Under the pieces are notes generated by a model. That model saw nothing but the letters and a program-made list of their open reading frames with translations, was not told where the DNA came from and did no database searches. Of a DNA stretch of 64,000 nucleotides, positions 47,293 to 57,955 are shown in pieces. The first letter of the stretch is position 1. Each line of letters opens with the position of its first letter. The DNA is from Vibrio mytili (GTDB taxonomy: Bacteria; Pseudomonadota; Gammaproteobacteria; Enterobacterales; Vibrionaceae), in contig NZ_JXOK01000046.1 in the NCBI RefSeq assembly GCF_000830505.1, positions 1 through 64,000 on the forward strand, read 5' to 3'. The translations under genes were made by a program, and so were the position numbers.

Positions 47293-47931
47293 ATGTATAC
47301 CTGTCCTTTATGCCACAATCAGCGTATTCATCACTATCATGAAGATAAGCAACGTGAGTATCTTCAATGTGAGCAATGCCATTTGGTGTTTGTCCATCCA
47401 GATCAACGTTTGGATGCGCAAACGGAAAAAGCTCACTATGATCTGCATGAAAACAATCCGGAGGATGTGGGGTACCGGCGTTTTTTATCGCGTATTGCTG
47501 ACCCAATCTCAGAGCGAATTTCACCTCAATCGAAGGGTATCGACTTTGGTTGTGGCCCAGGCCCAACGCTGTCTCTAATCTTAGAAGAAGCGGGGCACAA
47601 CATGGCGTTATACGATCTTTATTATCATCCGGATACGTCCGTGTTAGATAAGCAGTATGATTTCATGACAGCAACAGAGGTGATTGAGCACCTCTACCAC
47701 CCAGATATGGTGTGGGAACAATGGTTGAATTTAGTTAAGCCGGGGGGCTGGATAGGCCTGATGACGAAAATGGTCATCGATGTAGAGGCTTTTAAATCAT
47801 GGCATTATAAGAACGACCCAACGCATGTTGTGTTCTTTAGTCGTGAAACGTTTCAGTTCCTAGCAGAGCGGGATATGCTCGAACTTGAATTTATTGGAAA
47901 TGATGTAATTTTACTGAGGAAGACCCAGTAA
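47293..47931 (+). CDS. Zinc-ribbon class I SAM methyltransferase
   Basis: 212 aa from ATG 47293. The N-terminus has two CxxC pairs (CPLCHN and CEQCHL), a likely zinc ribbon. A Methyltransf_23-type domain follows with SAM motif KGIDFGCGPGPTLS, TEVIEHLYHP and LVKPGGWIGLMT. The substrate is unknown. It overlaps yihI by one base (TAATG), so the two are co-transcribed. Confidence 0.85.
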   Translation: MYTCPLCHNQRIHHYHEDKQREYLQCEQCHLVFVHPDQRLDAQTEKAHYDLHENNPEDVGYRRFLSRIADPISERISPQSKGIDFGCGPGPTLSLILEEAGHNMALYDLYYHPDTSVLDKQYDFMTATEVIEHLYHPDMVWEQWLNLVKPGGWIGLMTKMVIDVEAFKSWHYKNDPTHVVFFSRETFQFLAERDMLELEFIGNDVILLRKTQ

Positions 47932-48473
47932 TGAGCCGTAGTAAAAAATCTAGAAAACCGGGTGCCGCAGGCGCTCCTGAGCCTTTTGTTACTCGTAACC
48001 GCACAGAGTCTGATGTGGAAGGTCGCTTACGCAAGCGTGCTAAAAAGCGTAAAGGCCTGAAGACGGGTAACCGCAATTCAGAAGCTAATGAGCAGAAGAA
48101 ACACGCAGCAGCACAGAATCGTGATCCACGCTTGGGGAGCAAGAAAAAAATCCCATTAGTTGTTGAACCAGTGAAAAAGATGACCAAGCAAGAGCGCCGT
48201 CTTTCTAAGGAACAAGAGCTAGAGATGCTGGAAAATGATGCGCAGTTAAACGTGTTACTGGATCGTATTGAAGCGGGTGAAAACTTAGGCACCGGTCTGC
48301 AGAAGTACGTTGATGAGAAACTCGATCGCATTGAAAAGCTCATGGATCAGTTGGGTCTATTAGAACCCGAGGAAGAGGAGGACTTCACTGCGCCTTCTGA
48401 AAAGTCGTCTCGTAATGACGATGATCTTCTCGCTGACTTTGACGATATCAACTTCGACGACTACAAAGGATAA
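47931..48473 (+). CDS. yihI: Der GTPase-activating protein YihI
   Basis: 180 aa. The highly basic N-terminus (SRSKKSRKPGAAGAPEPFV, KRAKKRKGLKTGNRN) and acidic C-terminus (EEEEDFTAPSEK, ADFDDINFDDYKG) are typical of YihI, which stimulates the GTPase of Der (EngA) during 50S ribosome assembly. It is coupled to the upstream methyltransferase and followed 7 bases later by the DUF2489 gene. Confidence 0.92.
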   Translation: MSRSKKSRKPGAAGAPEPFVTRNRTESDVEGRLRKRAKKRKGLKTGNRNSEANEQKKHAAAQNRDPRLGSKKKIPLVVEPVKKMTKQERRLSKEQELEMLENDAQLNVLLDRIEAGENLGTGLQKYVDEKLDRIEKLMDQLGLLEPEEEEDFTAPSEKSSRNDDDLLADFDDINFDDYKG

Positions 48474-48480
48474 TCAATCG

Positions 48481-48969
48481 ATGAATGTAACCTTATTAGT
48501 CTGCGTGGGTGTGGTGATCATAATCGCGCTCGCTTCTTATGCAGGTTACCTTCTGCTTCAATTGAAAAAGCAAAAGGAATTGCAGTTGAAACACAAGAAA
48601 TTGGCGATCGAAAAACGTAACGCCAACATCTTTGAGAACGTGCATACCTTGTGTCAGGCTGGCATTCAAGGCCAATGTGATTTATCGGAAATCAGCATTC
48701 GTGTTTACAACATCATGGACTATGTTCAAGGTGAAGAACGTGTGGATTTTGATAAAACATACCCTGCAATTTCTGAGCTTTACCATATCGTAAAAGACAT
48801 GGCCCGTGGTGATGATCGTCAACACTTGGCAAAGAAAGAGCGTATGCAACAAAACTTGACCCGTCATAAAGCGGAAAGCCGCCTAACTGATGCGATCATT
48901 GAAGAGCTGAAAGTGTTGCAGAAAAACGTCAAGCCATTGAACAATCAAATCAATATTCAGATGATCTAA
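48481..48969 (+). CDS. DUF2489 membrane-anchored protein
   Basis: 162 aa from ATG 48481 with AAGGATAA upstream. One N-terminal membrane helix (NVTLLVCVGVVIIIALASYA) is followed by a coiled, charged cytosolic part. It matches the DUF2489 protein that lies between yihI and hemN in Vibrio. Function is unknown. An inverted repeat ATCCCCC/GGGGGAT follows at about 48973-49009 but lacks a T-run. Confidence 0.85.
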   Translation: MNVTLLVCVGVVIIIALASYAGYLLLQLKKQKELQLKHKKLAIEKRNANIFENVHTLCQAGIQGQCDLSEISIRVYNIMDYVQGEERVDFDKTYPAISELYHIVKDMARGDDRQHLAKKERMQQNLTRHKAESRLTDAIIEELKVLQKNVKPLNNQINIQMI

Positions 48970-49152
48970 TTCATCCCCCCTATGATGTCCATGACTTAAG
49001 TAGGGGGATCGTGATCACGCTAACAGATCTTAGGTTTTATAATTAAAAAGCGAAAAGGTATTGCACCTGCGCTTACCGTCGTATGGCAAAATAAGGCTCT
49101 GAGTATTGGGTAACGACTCGCGTTACCTCATTCATTTTACGGAAGTACCACC

Positions 49153-50544
49153 ATGTCTAATCAACATACTGAGTCGAAACAGCAAATCGTCTGGGATCAA
49201 GCGGTATTGGATAAGTATAACTACTCTGGTCCTCGCTATACATCGTATCCCACAGCGCTTGAATTTCATGAAGCATTTACCATTTCTGACTATGACATGG
49301 CGTGCTCTCAGTATCCTGAGCGTCCACTTTCTTTGTACGTTCACATTCCGTTCTGTCATAAGCTTTGTTACTACTGCGGTTGCAACAAAGTCATTACGCG
49401 TCATTCACACAAAGCCGATGAATATCTTGATGTGCTTGAGCTTGAGATTCGTCAGCGAGCGTCCTTGCTAAGCGGTAGAACCGTGACTCAATTGCACTTT
49501 GGTGGTGGTACACCGACTTTCTTATCAGAAAAACAGATTACACGTGTGATGGATCTGCTGCGCCAAGAGTTTTCGTTTAGCTCAGATGCGGAGATCAGCA
49601 TTGAAGTCGATCCACGCGAAATCGAGATGACGATGCTGGATCATTTGCGTGGTGAAGGCTTTAACCGATTAAGTATCGGCGTTCAGGACTTCAATAAAGA
49701 AGTGCAGCAACTGGTTAACCGAGATCAAGACGAAGATTTTATTGTTGCGATGGTGGCACGTGCGAAAGCGCTAGGCTTCCGTTCGACGAACCTTGATTTA
49801 ATCTATGGTTTACCAAAGCAGACCCAAGCGTCATTTGCTCATACACTTAATAAAGTCTTGGAAATGCAACCAGGCCGTTTATCGGTATTTAACTACGCAC
49901 ACATGCCACAATTGTTTGCCGCGCAACGTAAGATCAAAGATGATGATTTGCCGAAAGCTGAAGAAAAGATGGCGATTTTGCAAGACACCATCGCAACGTT
50001 AACCAACGCGGGTTATCAGTTTATTGGTATGGATCATTTCGCCAAACCAGATGATGAACTGGCGGTTGCACAGCGAGAAGGGGTACTGCATCGTAATTTT
50101 CAGGGTTATACCACTCAAGGTCAGTGTGACCTCGTTGGTTTTGGTGTGTCGGCGATTTCAATGATTGGTGATGCTTACGCGCAGAACCAAAAAGAGTTGA
50201 AAAAGTACTACGCACAGGTCGATGAACTCCGCCACGCGATCTGGAAAGGGGTCACGTTAGACAGCGATGATTTATTGCGCCGTGAAGTCATTAAGCAGTT
50301 GATCTGTAATTTTAAACTGGACAAACATGCGATCGAATCGTCGTTTAATGTCACCTTTAATCAATACTTCAAAGAAGATTTAGCGCTGCTGAAAACCTTT
50401 ATTGATGATGAATTGGTGCAAGTCGATGACAGAGAAATACGCGTTACGTTGCGTGGTCGTTTATTGATTCGTAACATCTGTATGTGTTTTGATAAGTACC
50501 TCCGAGCAAAAGCTCGTCAGCAGCAGTTTTCTCGAGTGATTTAA
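49153..50544 (+). CDS. hemN: Oxygen-independent coproporphyrinogen III dehydrogenase
   Basis: 463 aa radical-SAM enzyme that oxidatively decarboxylates coproporphyrinogen III without oxygen. The iron-sulfur motif CxxxCxxC appears in FCHKLCYYCGCNK, followed by HFGGGTPTFLS and SIGVQDFNKEVQ. The length fits HemN rather than the shorter HemW. It complements hemB upstream in haem synthesis. Confidence 0.96.
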   Translation: MSNQHTESKQQIVWDQAVLDKYNYSGPRYTSYPTALEFHEAFTISDYDMACSQYPERPLSLYVHIPFCHKLCYYCGCNKVITRHSHKADEYLDVLELEIRQRASLLSGRTVTQLHFGGGTPTFLSEKQITRVMDLLRQEFSFSSDAEISIEVDPREIEMTMLDHLRGEGFNRLSIGVQDFNKEVQQLVNRDQDEDFIVAMVARAKALGFRSTNLDLIYGLPKQTQASFAHTLNKVLEMQPGRLSVFNYAHMPQLFAAQRKIKDDDLPKAEEKMAILQDTIATLTNAGYQFIGMDHFAKPDDELAVAQREGVLHRNFQGYTTQGQCDLVGFGVSAISMIGDAYAQNQKELKKYYAQVDELRHAIWKGVTLDSDDLLRREVIKQLICNFKLDKHAIESSFNVTFNQYFKEDLALLKTFIDDELVQVDDREIRVTLRGRLLIRNICMCFDKYLRAKARQQQFSRVI

Positions 50545-50572
50545 TCACAACGGTTGTGGCTGAAAGCTAAAT

Positions 50573-50602
50573 GAAAAATGCCAGCAAATGCTGGCATTTT
50601 TC
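50573..50602. terminator. Bidirectional terminator of hemN and add
   Basis: AAAAATGCCAGC-AAAT-GCTGGCATTTTT lies between the convergent genes and has A and T tracts for both strands. Confidence 0.92.
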
Positions 50603-50617
50603 ATATTTTAGCTGTGA

Positions 50618-51622
50618 TTATACGCGATCTTTCACTTTTTCTTTCAGTGCGATTTTTTCGTCATCTGATAGAAATGCCAGTTCAAGGCCGTTGATTTGCG
50701 CCTGACGGATTTGTTCTTGACTCAGCCCAGCAGCTGGTGCTGCAACTTCATATTCGTAAGGCAGTTCAATACCTTCAACCGCAGGGTCATCGGTATTGAG
50801 ACAAGCGAGTACACCGTGATCTAAGAACTGTTTTAGTGGGTGATTTGCAAGAGATTCAATCGTACTGGTTTGAATGTTGGACGTAAGACAGGACTCAATG
50901 CCAATGCGGTGTTTTGCTAAATAATCCATTAGTTTTGGATCTTCAATCGCTTTAACACCGTGACCGATACGCGTTGCGCCTAGTTCATTAATTGCTTGCC
51001 ACATACTTTCCGCACCTGCGGCTTCTCCCGCATGTACTGTGACGTTTAACCCTGCATCACGCACTTGCTTAAAGTGAGATACGAAGCGTTCGCCTGGTTG
51101 TCCTAGTTCATCACCGGCCAAGTCAATGGCAACGATATATTCTTTTTGGCTCAATATGCCATCCAACTCTTGTTGACAGGCCTCAGTACCAAATGTGCGA
51201 CTCATAATTCCTATTAGGTTCGTTTTTACGCCAAAGTCTCGCATACCCGCTTGAACACCATCGACGACGGCTTCGACAACACCTGCGACAGGTAATTTGT
51301 GCTTCATTGCCATATAGTAAGGAGAAAATCGCAGTTCAGCGTAATCGATTTGTGCATTGAGCGCATCTTCCACATTTTCATACGCAACGCGGCGACACGC
51401 ATCTAGATCGCCCAATACCGCCACGCCCCAGTCGAGCTTAGAAAGAAAAGCGACAAGAGAAGGTTCAGCTTCGACAATTTGAACGTGTGGGGTTAAAGAC
51501 TCGACATCGTACGCGGGTAGAGCAACGCCAAACTTTTGGCCTAGATCAAGAATCGTTTGAGTGCGAATGTTACCGTCAAGATGGCGGTGCAAATCAGTAA
51601 GGGGAAGGTTCTTAGTTATCAT
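50618..51622 (-). CDS. add: Adenosine deaminase
   Basis: 334 aa. Converts adenosine to inosine. Zinc ligands and active-site residues are visible in DLHRHLDGN (HxH), [10 protein letters not shown] (His-Ala-Gly-Glu), ATRIGHGVK and [10 protein letters not shown]. It starts [15 protein letters not shown]. Confidence 0.95.
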   Translation of the reverse strand: MITKNLPLTDLHRHLDGNIRTQTILDLGQKFGVALPAYDVESLTPHVQIVEAEPSLVAFLSKLDWGVAVLGDLDACRRVAYENVEDALNAQIDYAELRFSPYYMAMKHKLPVAGVVEAVVDGVQAGMRDFGVKTNLIGIMSRTFGTEACQQELDGILSQKEYIVAIDLAGDELGQPGERFVSHFKQVRDAGLNVTVHAGEAAGAESMWQAINELGATRIGHGVKAIEDPKLMDYLAKHRIGIESCLTSNIQTSTIESLANHPLKQFLDHGVLACLNTDDPAVEGIELPYEYEVAAPAAGLSQEQIRQAQINGLELAFLSDDEKIALKEKVKDRV

Positions 51623-51796
51623 TGTGTTGATATCCGGCTAATTGTGAACGAGAAGTGGCCCAAACATCATCCGTGGCAATAGTTGGGGTAAAACCAATTC
51701 CAATAGGTATATGACAGGAATTGGTATAAGTATAAATAACAGTGAGGTCGGTTGTCAGTAGTAAGTGGTGAGCAAACCAGCACTTCACGGTCTTTT

Positions 51797-54342
51797 TTAC
51801 TTCTTGTTAACCATATATGTTGACCACTCTTTATATGGCATCGGACGGCTGTAATAGAATCCTTGAGCCTGATGACAACCCAATGAAATCAACAGTTGCT
51901 CTTGTGCTTTCGTTTCCACACCTTCTGCCACTACGTTGATGTTGAGCTCTTTGGTGATATTGAGTACTGCTGCAACGATCGATCTATCTAAGTTTTCGGT
52001 GGTCAATTGATTGATGAATGTTCGGTCGATCTTCAAACAGGTAAATGGCAATGAATGTAGGTAACAGAGTGAAGAGTAGCCTGTTCCAAAATCATCAATA
52101 GCAATGCTGATGCCCATATCGCGTAATGTGTTTATGTTAGTCAATGTCGTGGCGGCACTATCGACGATACGTGACTCAGTAATTTCTAAAGTAAGGTTGC
52201 TTGCCGATAGATGCGTGTCTTGAAGTACCGTCTTCACGCTTGGAATAAACTCCGGGCAAGAGAGCTGCTGGACAGAGACATTTACATGCAGTTGAAAATC
52301 GTTGGCACAATCGCCGTTCTCGATGGATTGATATATGTCGCGGCAAGCTTGAAATAGAATTTGCTGGCCTATGGTTTTGATCGTGCCGTTTTCTTCTGCA
52401 ATAGGAATAAAGTCTAACGGAGAAATTGTGTCAGAGTTACTGTGCCACCGCGCTAATGCTTCGGTGCCGCATACTTTTCCAGTGTTCAAATTGATGATCG
52501 GCTGGTAATAAGGAACAAACTCGTTTTGTTCAATTCCAGCTTGTATTTTGGTCTTCATTTTAGTTCGATGTTTAGACGCACAGGTTAAATCCGGGCTGTA
52601 ATTGCAGACGCCATTGTGCGTTTTCTTTTTGGCGTAATTGAGGGCGACACTGGCATTGCGCAACCAGAGGGGCATGCCATCTCTCGCTGCGCCTTTACGA
52701 TACCAATGGAAGTATTAGCGACAACCTGCTCTCCTTCGAGCATGAATGGTACCTCGAACAGTTGCTGTATTTGATGTATGAATTGTTGAACTTCATGGTC
52801 GCTGTGTATGTTTGCAGCAAACAAAGCGAACTCATCCCCGCCAACTCGGGCGAGCAAGGTGTTTTTATCAAACTGCTGTTTTAATCTTTCAGTAATGCTG
52901 AGAAGCAGTTGATCGCCGTTGTAGTGGCCAACACTGTCATTAATATCCCTAAACTTGTTGATTCCCAGTAAAAATAACGTGCCATGAGTGAACTTTGGTT
53001 GTCGGGTACTGATCTCAATTAGACCTTGTCGACTGTATAGGTGAGTGAGAGGGTCATAAAGTAATTGAGCACGTAATGCTTTGAATGAGGCATTAAGGTT
53101 ATTCACCATTTCATTGAATGTTTGTACTAGAACCGCGGTTTCATACACATTCCCAGTTTGGGGAATATTGGACGTCCACACTCCTTTTGCTAGGTGTAAG
53201 GCGGCATCAGCAGTGGTATTAATGGGGCGAACCACGCGATTAATCACGAACCAACAGATAAGAACGCCAACCATAGCGATGATGATACCAAGTATCCAAC
53301 TGTTTTGTTGACTAGTTAGGAGAGCTCCGAGTAAATCGGTTTCTGATACGGAAGTGCCGATAAACCACATCATGCCATTTGGCGCTCGGTAAGGGGTGAG
53401 TCGGTTAAAAACACGCTGACCATTGTATTCAAACTCAAAGGAATGCGTGTGGTTGTCATGATAAAGATCGAATGAGCGAGAATGCTGTGCACTTAACTTG
53501 ATGATTGGGTCGTTGCTCTCAGAGACAAATAAGCGTTGGCCTTTAGTCGTGAATTGGGTACCTGGAGAAACAATACTTTCAGCGCTTGACTGGGCAACCA
53601 GTCGATGTGTTCGATCCATAATGAAAAATGACGCTTTGGTTGAGCGTTTCAAATCGTGCAGAAAATCGCTTAAGGCTTTGACTTTTAAATCGCTGACCAA
53701 CACTCCGGAAAATTGTTGGTGGGCATACACGGGAGACACAACGGATAAACTGATTTCACGTTGGCTATCGGTGCTGATGTACAGATCTGACCATACAGTT
53801 TGTTGCTTGTTTTCTGCCGCTAAATACCAAGGACGAGTGCGTGGGTCATACGAATTGAATGTGTGGCTGATATTCGAACTGACGTAGTTTGTTTCGTAAA
53901 TGATCAGGTTGTCATTGGTGAATTGGTCTTTTTGCATCAAACTATATTCGTTTGAGCTATTGCGACGAAAACCGACAAATTGGCCATTCTCCGCACCAAA
54001 AGCAAGGACATCCAATTGTGGGATTGAGTGGTAGAGGTTTTTGAATGCACTCAACAAGTAGGTTTTGACACTTTCGAGATCTTGGGAGTCGGTAAGCCCG
54101 TGATAGCTCACGTTGTGGGCCAGTGCCATGACGGCGGTAAATGGCTTGCGCAAGAATCCATTTAGACGGTTGTGTACGTTGTCGGATAGTACCGAGAGTC
54201 GCCGGTCACTGAGATCGGTTACTACCTCTTGATAGTTCTGTTTTTGGACATAAATAATCACACCGATAGTCAGCAGGAAAGTCATCACAAATGGGACGAG
54301 TAAAGCGGTACGCAGTGTCATGCGGGGAAGATTTTTCAACAT
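51797..54342 (-). CDS. Membrane GGDEF-EAL protein with a Cache sensor, frame broken once
   Basis: About 848 aa in two frames joined near 52684. From the N-terminus it has a membrane helix (TALLVPFVMTFLLTIGVII), a periplasmic dCache sensor (about 40-330), a second helix, HAMP, GGDEF (VGGDEFALF, intact) and EAL (GTEALARW). The EAL metal and catalytic residues are present in LEITES, IAIDDFGTGYSSL, KIDRTF and VVAEGVE. The frame leaves off at IVKAQR and resumes at DGMPLWLRNASVAL; one missing base explains it. If intact, it could make and break cyclic-di-GMP. Confidence 0.85.
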
Positions 54343-54464
54343 GTCCTAATCGCAGTAAAAGTGGAAATTGATCATGATAATGACAACTTTGTTAATAATA
54401 GCTGGTAGTCACAGCGTTTCTGTTAACTTCTTCGAATTTTTAATTGTGGGGGTGGGGGTTATTC

Positions 54465-54506
54465 AAACAGCCTCAAGATGTGCATTTTCACTTATTGAGG
54501 CTGTTT
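54465..54506 (-). terminator. Hairpin after ntrC
   Basis: AAACAGCCTCAA (54465-54476) pairs perfectly with TTGAGGCTGTTT (54495-54506) over an 18-base loop, 8 bases beyond the ntrC stop. The U-tract is short. Confidence 0.65.
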
Positions 54507-54513
54507 AGAGGCG

Positions 54514-55917
54514 TTAGTACAACTCTTTCAGTTTTCTTGTTAGCGTATTTCTTCCCCATCCTAATACTTTGGCGGCATCTTGTTTGTGACCTTTAGTGTG
54601 TTCTAGGGCGGCTTCCAATAAAATACGCTCAAATTCCGGTAATGCATAAGAAAGGAGTTCTTTATCTCCCGCAGCAAGCGATTGACGTGCCCAATCCGCC
54701 AATTGTTCTTGCCAGCTGCCTTGAGTAGATTCGGACACGTTTTTCTTTTCTTGCAGCAGTTCGGAAGGTAAGTCATTGGGCAATACTTCACTGCCACTGG
54801 CCATGACGGTCAACCAACGACAGATATTTTCTAGTTGACGTACGTTACCTGGCCAGTCCAGTCGATTGAGAATTTCCACCGTCGATGGGTGTAGCGTTTT
54901 GGTTTCGACACCCAGTTCGTCGGCTGCTCTGACCAAAAAGTGTTGTGTCAATTTTTCAATGTCTTGCTTGCGTTCACGCAGCGCTGGTATTTGTACTCGA
55001 ATCACGTTTAGACGGTGAAATAAATCCTCCCGAAAATCGCCTTCGTGCACCAACCGTTCTAAATTTTGGTGGGTGGCGGCAACGATACGGACATCGACAT
55101 TTATTGGTGAGTGACCGCCGACGCGATAGAATTGGCCATCAGCCAATACACGTAACAGACGAGTTTGGATATCCAAGGGCATATCACCGATTTCATCTAA
55201 AAATAGTGTGCCGCCATTGGCTTGTTCGAATCGGCCTTGACGAACATTGTTCGCTCCCGTAAATGCCCCTTTTTCATGCCCAAACAGTTCTGATTCAATC
55301 AAATCTTTAGGTATAGCGGCCATATTCAAAGCAATAAATGGTTTATTCGCTCGCGGGCTATGACGATGTAAGGCATGAGCAACCAGCTCTTTACCTGTGC
55401 CTGATTCGCCGTTAATCAATACCGAGATTGAAGAGCGAGATAGGCGTCCAATCGCACGAAAGACCTCTTGCATAGCCGGTGCTTCACCAATGATCTCTGG
55501 GGTTTCGGTCGGAATGTCGTCTGACGCTAGCTGCTCACGCTTGTTCTCGTGGCTATGTGCAATGGCACGTTCCACTAAGGTTAGAGTTTCATCAATATCA
55601 AAGGGTTTGGGTAAGTACTCAAATGCCCCTTTCTGGTAAGCGTTGACGGCAGCATCTAAATCCGAGTGTGCAGTCATAATAATGACTGGGAGATCCGGGT
55701 AGTTGCTTTGCACTTGTTTGAGCAGTTCCAAACCATCAATTCCTGGCATACGAATATCCGAAACCAGAACATCGGGTACTTCACGTTCTAATGCCATTAA
55801 TACGCTTTCCCCGTCAGCGTATGTCTCGCATTTTATGTTGGCTGATGAGAGGGTCTTTTCCATTACCCATCGAATTGAACTGTCGTCATCAACGACCCAA
55901 ACGTATCCTTTACTCAT
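54514..55917 (-). CDS. glnG: Nitrogen regulator NtrC
   Basis: 467 aa sigma-54 activator of nitrogen-starvation genes. The receiver has Asp54 (VSDIRMPG). The AAA+ domain has GESGTGKE, GAFTGA and GGTLFLDEIGDMP, and the Fis-type DNA-binding domain ends KLKELY. Located 58 bases after ntrB, on the same strand, and downstream of glnA, forming glnA-ntrB-ntrC as in enteric bacteria. Confidence 0.96.
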   Translation of the reverse strand: MSKGYVWVVDDDSSIRWVMEKTLSSANIKCETYADGESVLMALEREVPDVLVSDIRMPGIDGLELLKQVQSNYPDLPVIIMTAHSDLDAAVNAYQKGAFEYLPKPFDIDETLTLVERAIAHSHENKREQLASDDIPTETPEIIGEAPAMQEVFRAIGRLSRSSISVLINGESGTGKELVAHALHRHSPRANKPFIALNMAAIPKDLIESELFGHEKGAFTGANNVRQGRFEQANGGTLFLDEIGDMPLDIQTRLLRVLADGQFYRVGGHSPINVDVRIVAATHQNLERLVHEGDFREDLFHRLNVIRVQIPALRERKQDIEKLTQHFLVRAADELGVETKTLHPSTVEILNRLDWPGNVRQLENICRWLTVMASGSEVLPNDLPSELLQEKKNVSESTQGSWQEQLADWARQSLAAGDKELLSYALPEFERILLEAALEHTKGHKQDAAKVLGWGRNTLTRKLKELY

Positions 55918-55975
55918 GTACTATTCCTTGCAGCAAAGCCGTGTACCTGACGTAGCGTTGAAGACTATCAACCTG

Positions 55976-57022
55976 TCAGATCGGCAAATAAATTGTAAAT
56001 GTGGTGTGGCCAGGCCAGCTTTCAACGTCGATTTTGCCGTTATGCTGGTCGATCAAATTCTGTGAAATAGACAGCCCTAGTCCGGTGCCTCCCTCTCGGC
56101 CACTAACCATGGGGTAGAACAGCGTGTCTTGTAATTCTGGTGGAATGCCGGGACCGTTATCGGTTATTTCAACCCGAGCGGCTAATTTACAGCGTTTACC
56201 ATGAATATTTGCTTGATGCACCGTTCTGGTGCGAACTGTGATTTTGCCATGCTCTTGGTGGGAAAGAATCTGTGCTGCATTGCTGACGATATTCAACATC
56301 GCTTGTTCTATTTGATCAGCATCCATCAATATCTCGGGCAGGCTTGGATCGTAGTCACGTTCAATGATGATAGAATGCTGAGATTCCAGTTCGACCAACT
56401 GGCGTACTTTTTCCAACACTTGATGCAGGTTTTCCTGCGTTTTTTTGCCTGGCTTTTGGGGGCCAAGTAAACGGTCCACTAACGCGCGTAAACGATCAGC
56501 TTGCTCAATGATGATGTGGGTGTATTCGGTCAATGATGGCTCGGGCAGCATTTTTTCTAACAGTTGGGCTGCCCCCCGAAGTCCCCCAAGCGGGTTTTTG
56601 ATCTCATGCGCTAAGCCGCGTACGAGTAATTTTGCGGCTTGTTGTTGGGCGTGCTGATTTAGCTCCTGCGTTAATCGACGTTGTTGATCGATTTTTCTCA
56701 TTTCGACCAACAACATAAGCTGACCTTCCCAAGTAATTGGGCTCACGGTTACTTCCAGCATCAAAGGACGACCATCAACCACAAACGTAACATCACTGTC
56801 CGTAATGCTCTGACCGCTTTGTAGCGGTTGGGTCAGCAAGGCTAAATCTAACGATGCATGCTGGATCAATTGTGATAACGATTGTTCGATAATTCGTTTG
56901 GCACTTTGTGAGAACAACAACTCAGCAGCGGGATTGGCATAACGTATCGCCAATCCATCATCGAGAATCAGCGTCGCTGTTACCATGTTGTTGAGTATGG
57001 CACTGGGGAGATTAGTATCCAC
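55976..57022 (-). CDS. glnL: Nitrogen sensor kinase NtrB
   Basis: About 348 aa. The start is placed at GTG 57022 (M-D-T-N-L-P-S-A-I), with AAGGA 6 bases upstream; ATG 57055 is possible but adds 11 residues and overlaps the NtrC site. A PAS domain ([19 protein letters not shown]) is followed by the His box [13 protein letters not shown]-box and [22 protein letters not shown] site. It phosphorylates NtrC when glutamine is scarce, under PII control. Confidence 0.93.
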   Translation of the reverse strand: MDTNLPSAILNNMVTATLILDDGLAIRYANPAAELLFSQSAKRIIEQSLSQLIQHASLDLALLTQPLQSGQSITDSDVTFVVDGRPLMLEVTVSPITWEGQLMLLVEMRKIDQQRRLTQELNQHAQQQAAKLLVRGLAHEIKNPLGGLRGAAQLLEKMLPEPSLTEYTHIIIEQADRLRALVDRLLGPQKPGKKTQENLHQVLEKVRQLVELESQHSIIIERDYDPSLPEILMDADQIEQAMLNIVSNAAQILSHQEHGKITVRTRTVHQANIHGKRCKLAARVEITDNGPGIPPELQDTLFYPMVSGREGGTGLGLSISQNLIDQHNGKIDVESWPGHTTFTIYLPI

Positions 57023-57055
57023 ATGACGTCCTTGTTTTGCGTTAAGATTGTGCAT

Positions 57056-57072
57056 TGCACAATAATGGTGCG
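57056..57072. promoter_or_regulatory. NtrC site at the ntrB start
   Basis: TGCACA-ATAAT-GGTGCG matches the NtrC consensus TGCACC-N5-GGTGCA at 10 of 12 half-site positions. It overlaps the likely ntrB promoter region, suggesting autorepression like E. coli glnLp. Confidence 0.65.
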
Positions 57073-57206
57073 CCTGAACGTTAAGTATGGCTAATGTCCC
57101 TGAGAATAAAAAGTGAAAAGCGCCATCATAATGCTATTTTCCACCCATTTATCCTAGTTTGCCCCGTTTGCGGTCGGCTTAACGCTCGCTCTATGTAAAT
57201 GCACCG

Positions 57207-57734
57207 TTATAGGCTAGTAGATGCAATAAGCTTGCCGCTTCTCTTGGCTTGGACAGAAAGTGTGTGGGTACCGCGATCGATATTTTTTAACTGCCAAGTA
57301 AAGCGGTTTTGTGGTGCGCCATAGGGTGATCCGTCAAGTAACAACTGTAGTTGTTCACCAATACCAAGTTTTCGATTAGCTTCTAACTGTATGTTGATCA
57401 ACCCGCGGCTACTGCGTATTGTTTCGTCGTGTGTAGGGGTGAGCATGGTAAGTTGCAACGCTGGTGGTTGTTCACTTTCTTGTTGCGCTTCCGGCTTGGG
57501 CTCGCTCAATGTGTTAGTGTCTAGTGAGAGCGACTCTGTGCTTTCTACTTCAGGAGCGGGGGCGGCCGCTTCGAGGTCGGGTAGCGCAATGGCTTTAGAC
57601 CTTTGATTTGGCGTATCGCTGAAATGGATGACACCATTTTCATCTTCCCATGTATAAGCGATTTGTGTCGATGCGGTGGACGCATAAAGCAGTCCACTGA
57701 GCGCGCACAGAGACGTCATAAGCTGAACTTTCAT
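57207..57734 (-). CDS. DUF4124-domain periplasmic protein
   Basis: 175 aa. The signal peptide (TSLCALSGLLYASTAST) leads to the DUF4124 motif YTWEDENGVIHFSDTPN, a Pro/Glu-rich linker and a C-terminal beta-rich part (LLDGSPYGAPQ, THTLSVQAKRSGKL). It lies between glnA and ntrB, a position common in Vibrio. Function is unknown. Confidence 0.85.
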   Translation of the reverse strand: MKVQLMTSLCALSGLLYASTASTQIAYTWEDENGVIHFSDTPNQRSKAIALPDLEAAAPAPEVESTESLSLDTNTLSEPKPEAQQESEQPPALQLTMLTPTHDETIRSSRGLINIQLEANRKLGIGEQLQLLLDGSPYGAPQNRFTWQLKNIDRGTHTLSVQAKRSGKLIASTSL

Positions 57735-57886
57735 TGCTCACCTTCTTTTGATCGATGATTTCACGTTTCGGTTGCTGAGATCTTGGTGATTGTTCAAACC
57801 TGCGGTGATGGTGATTGGCCACCAGGAATCTGAGCGTATTTTTGTTATCCCTCCATGTTAAACGGCTCTTGTTGACTGACGAATAC

Positions 57887-57914
57887 AAAAAAGGCCCGCC
57901 TGCGAGGCGAGCCT
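57887..57914 (-). terminator. glnA terminator
   Basis: On the minus strand AGGCTCGCCT-CGC-AGGCGGGCCT (one G-T pair) is followed by TTTTTT. It lies 42 bases beyond the glnA stop. Confidence 0.85.
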
Positions 57915-57955
57915 AATATTTTGTTACTGTGTTTACATTTTACACAGTAGTAACC

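Noticed and set aside
51797..52675. A stand-alone EAL phosphodiesterase gene
   Set aside because: The sequence upstream of its first start continues the GGDEF protein in the neighbouring frame; a single missing base separates them.
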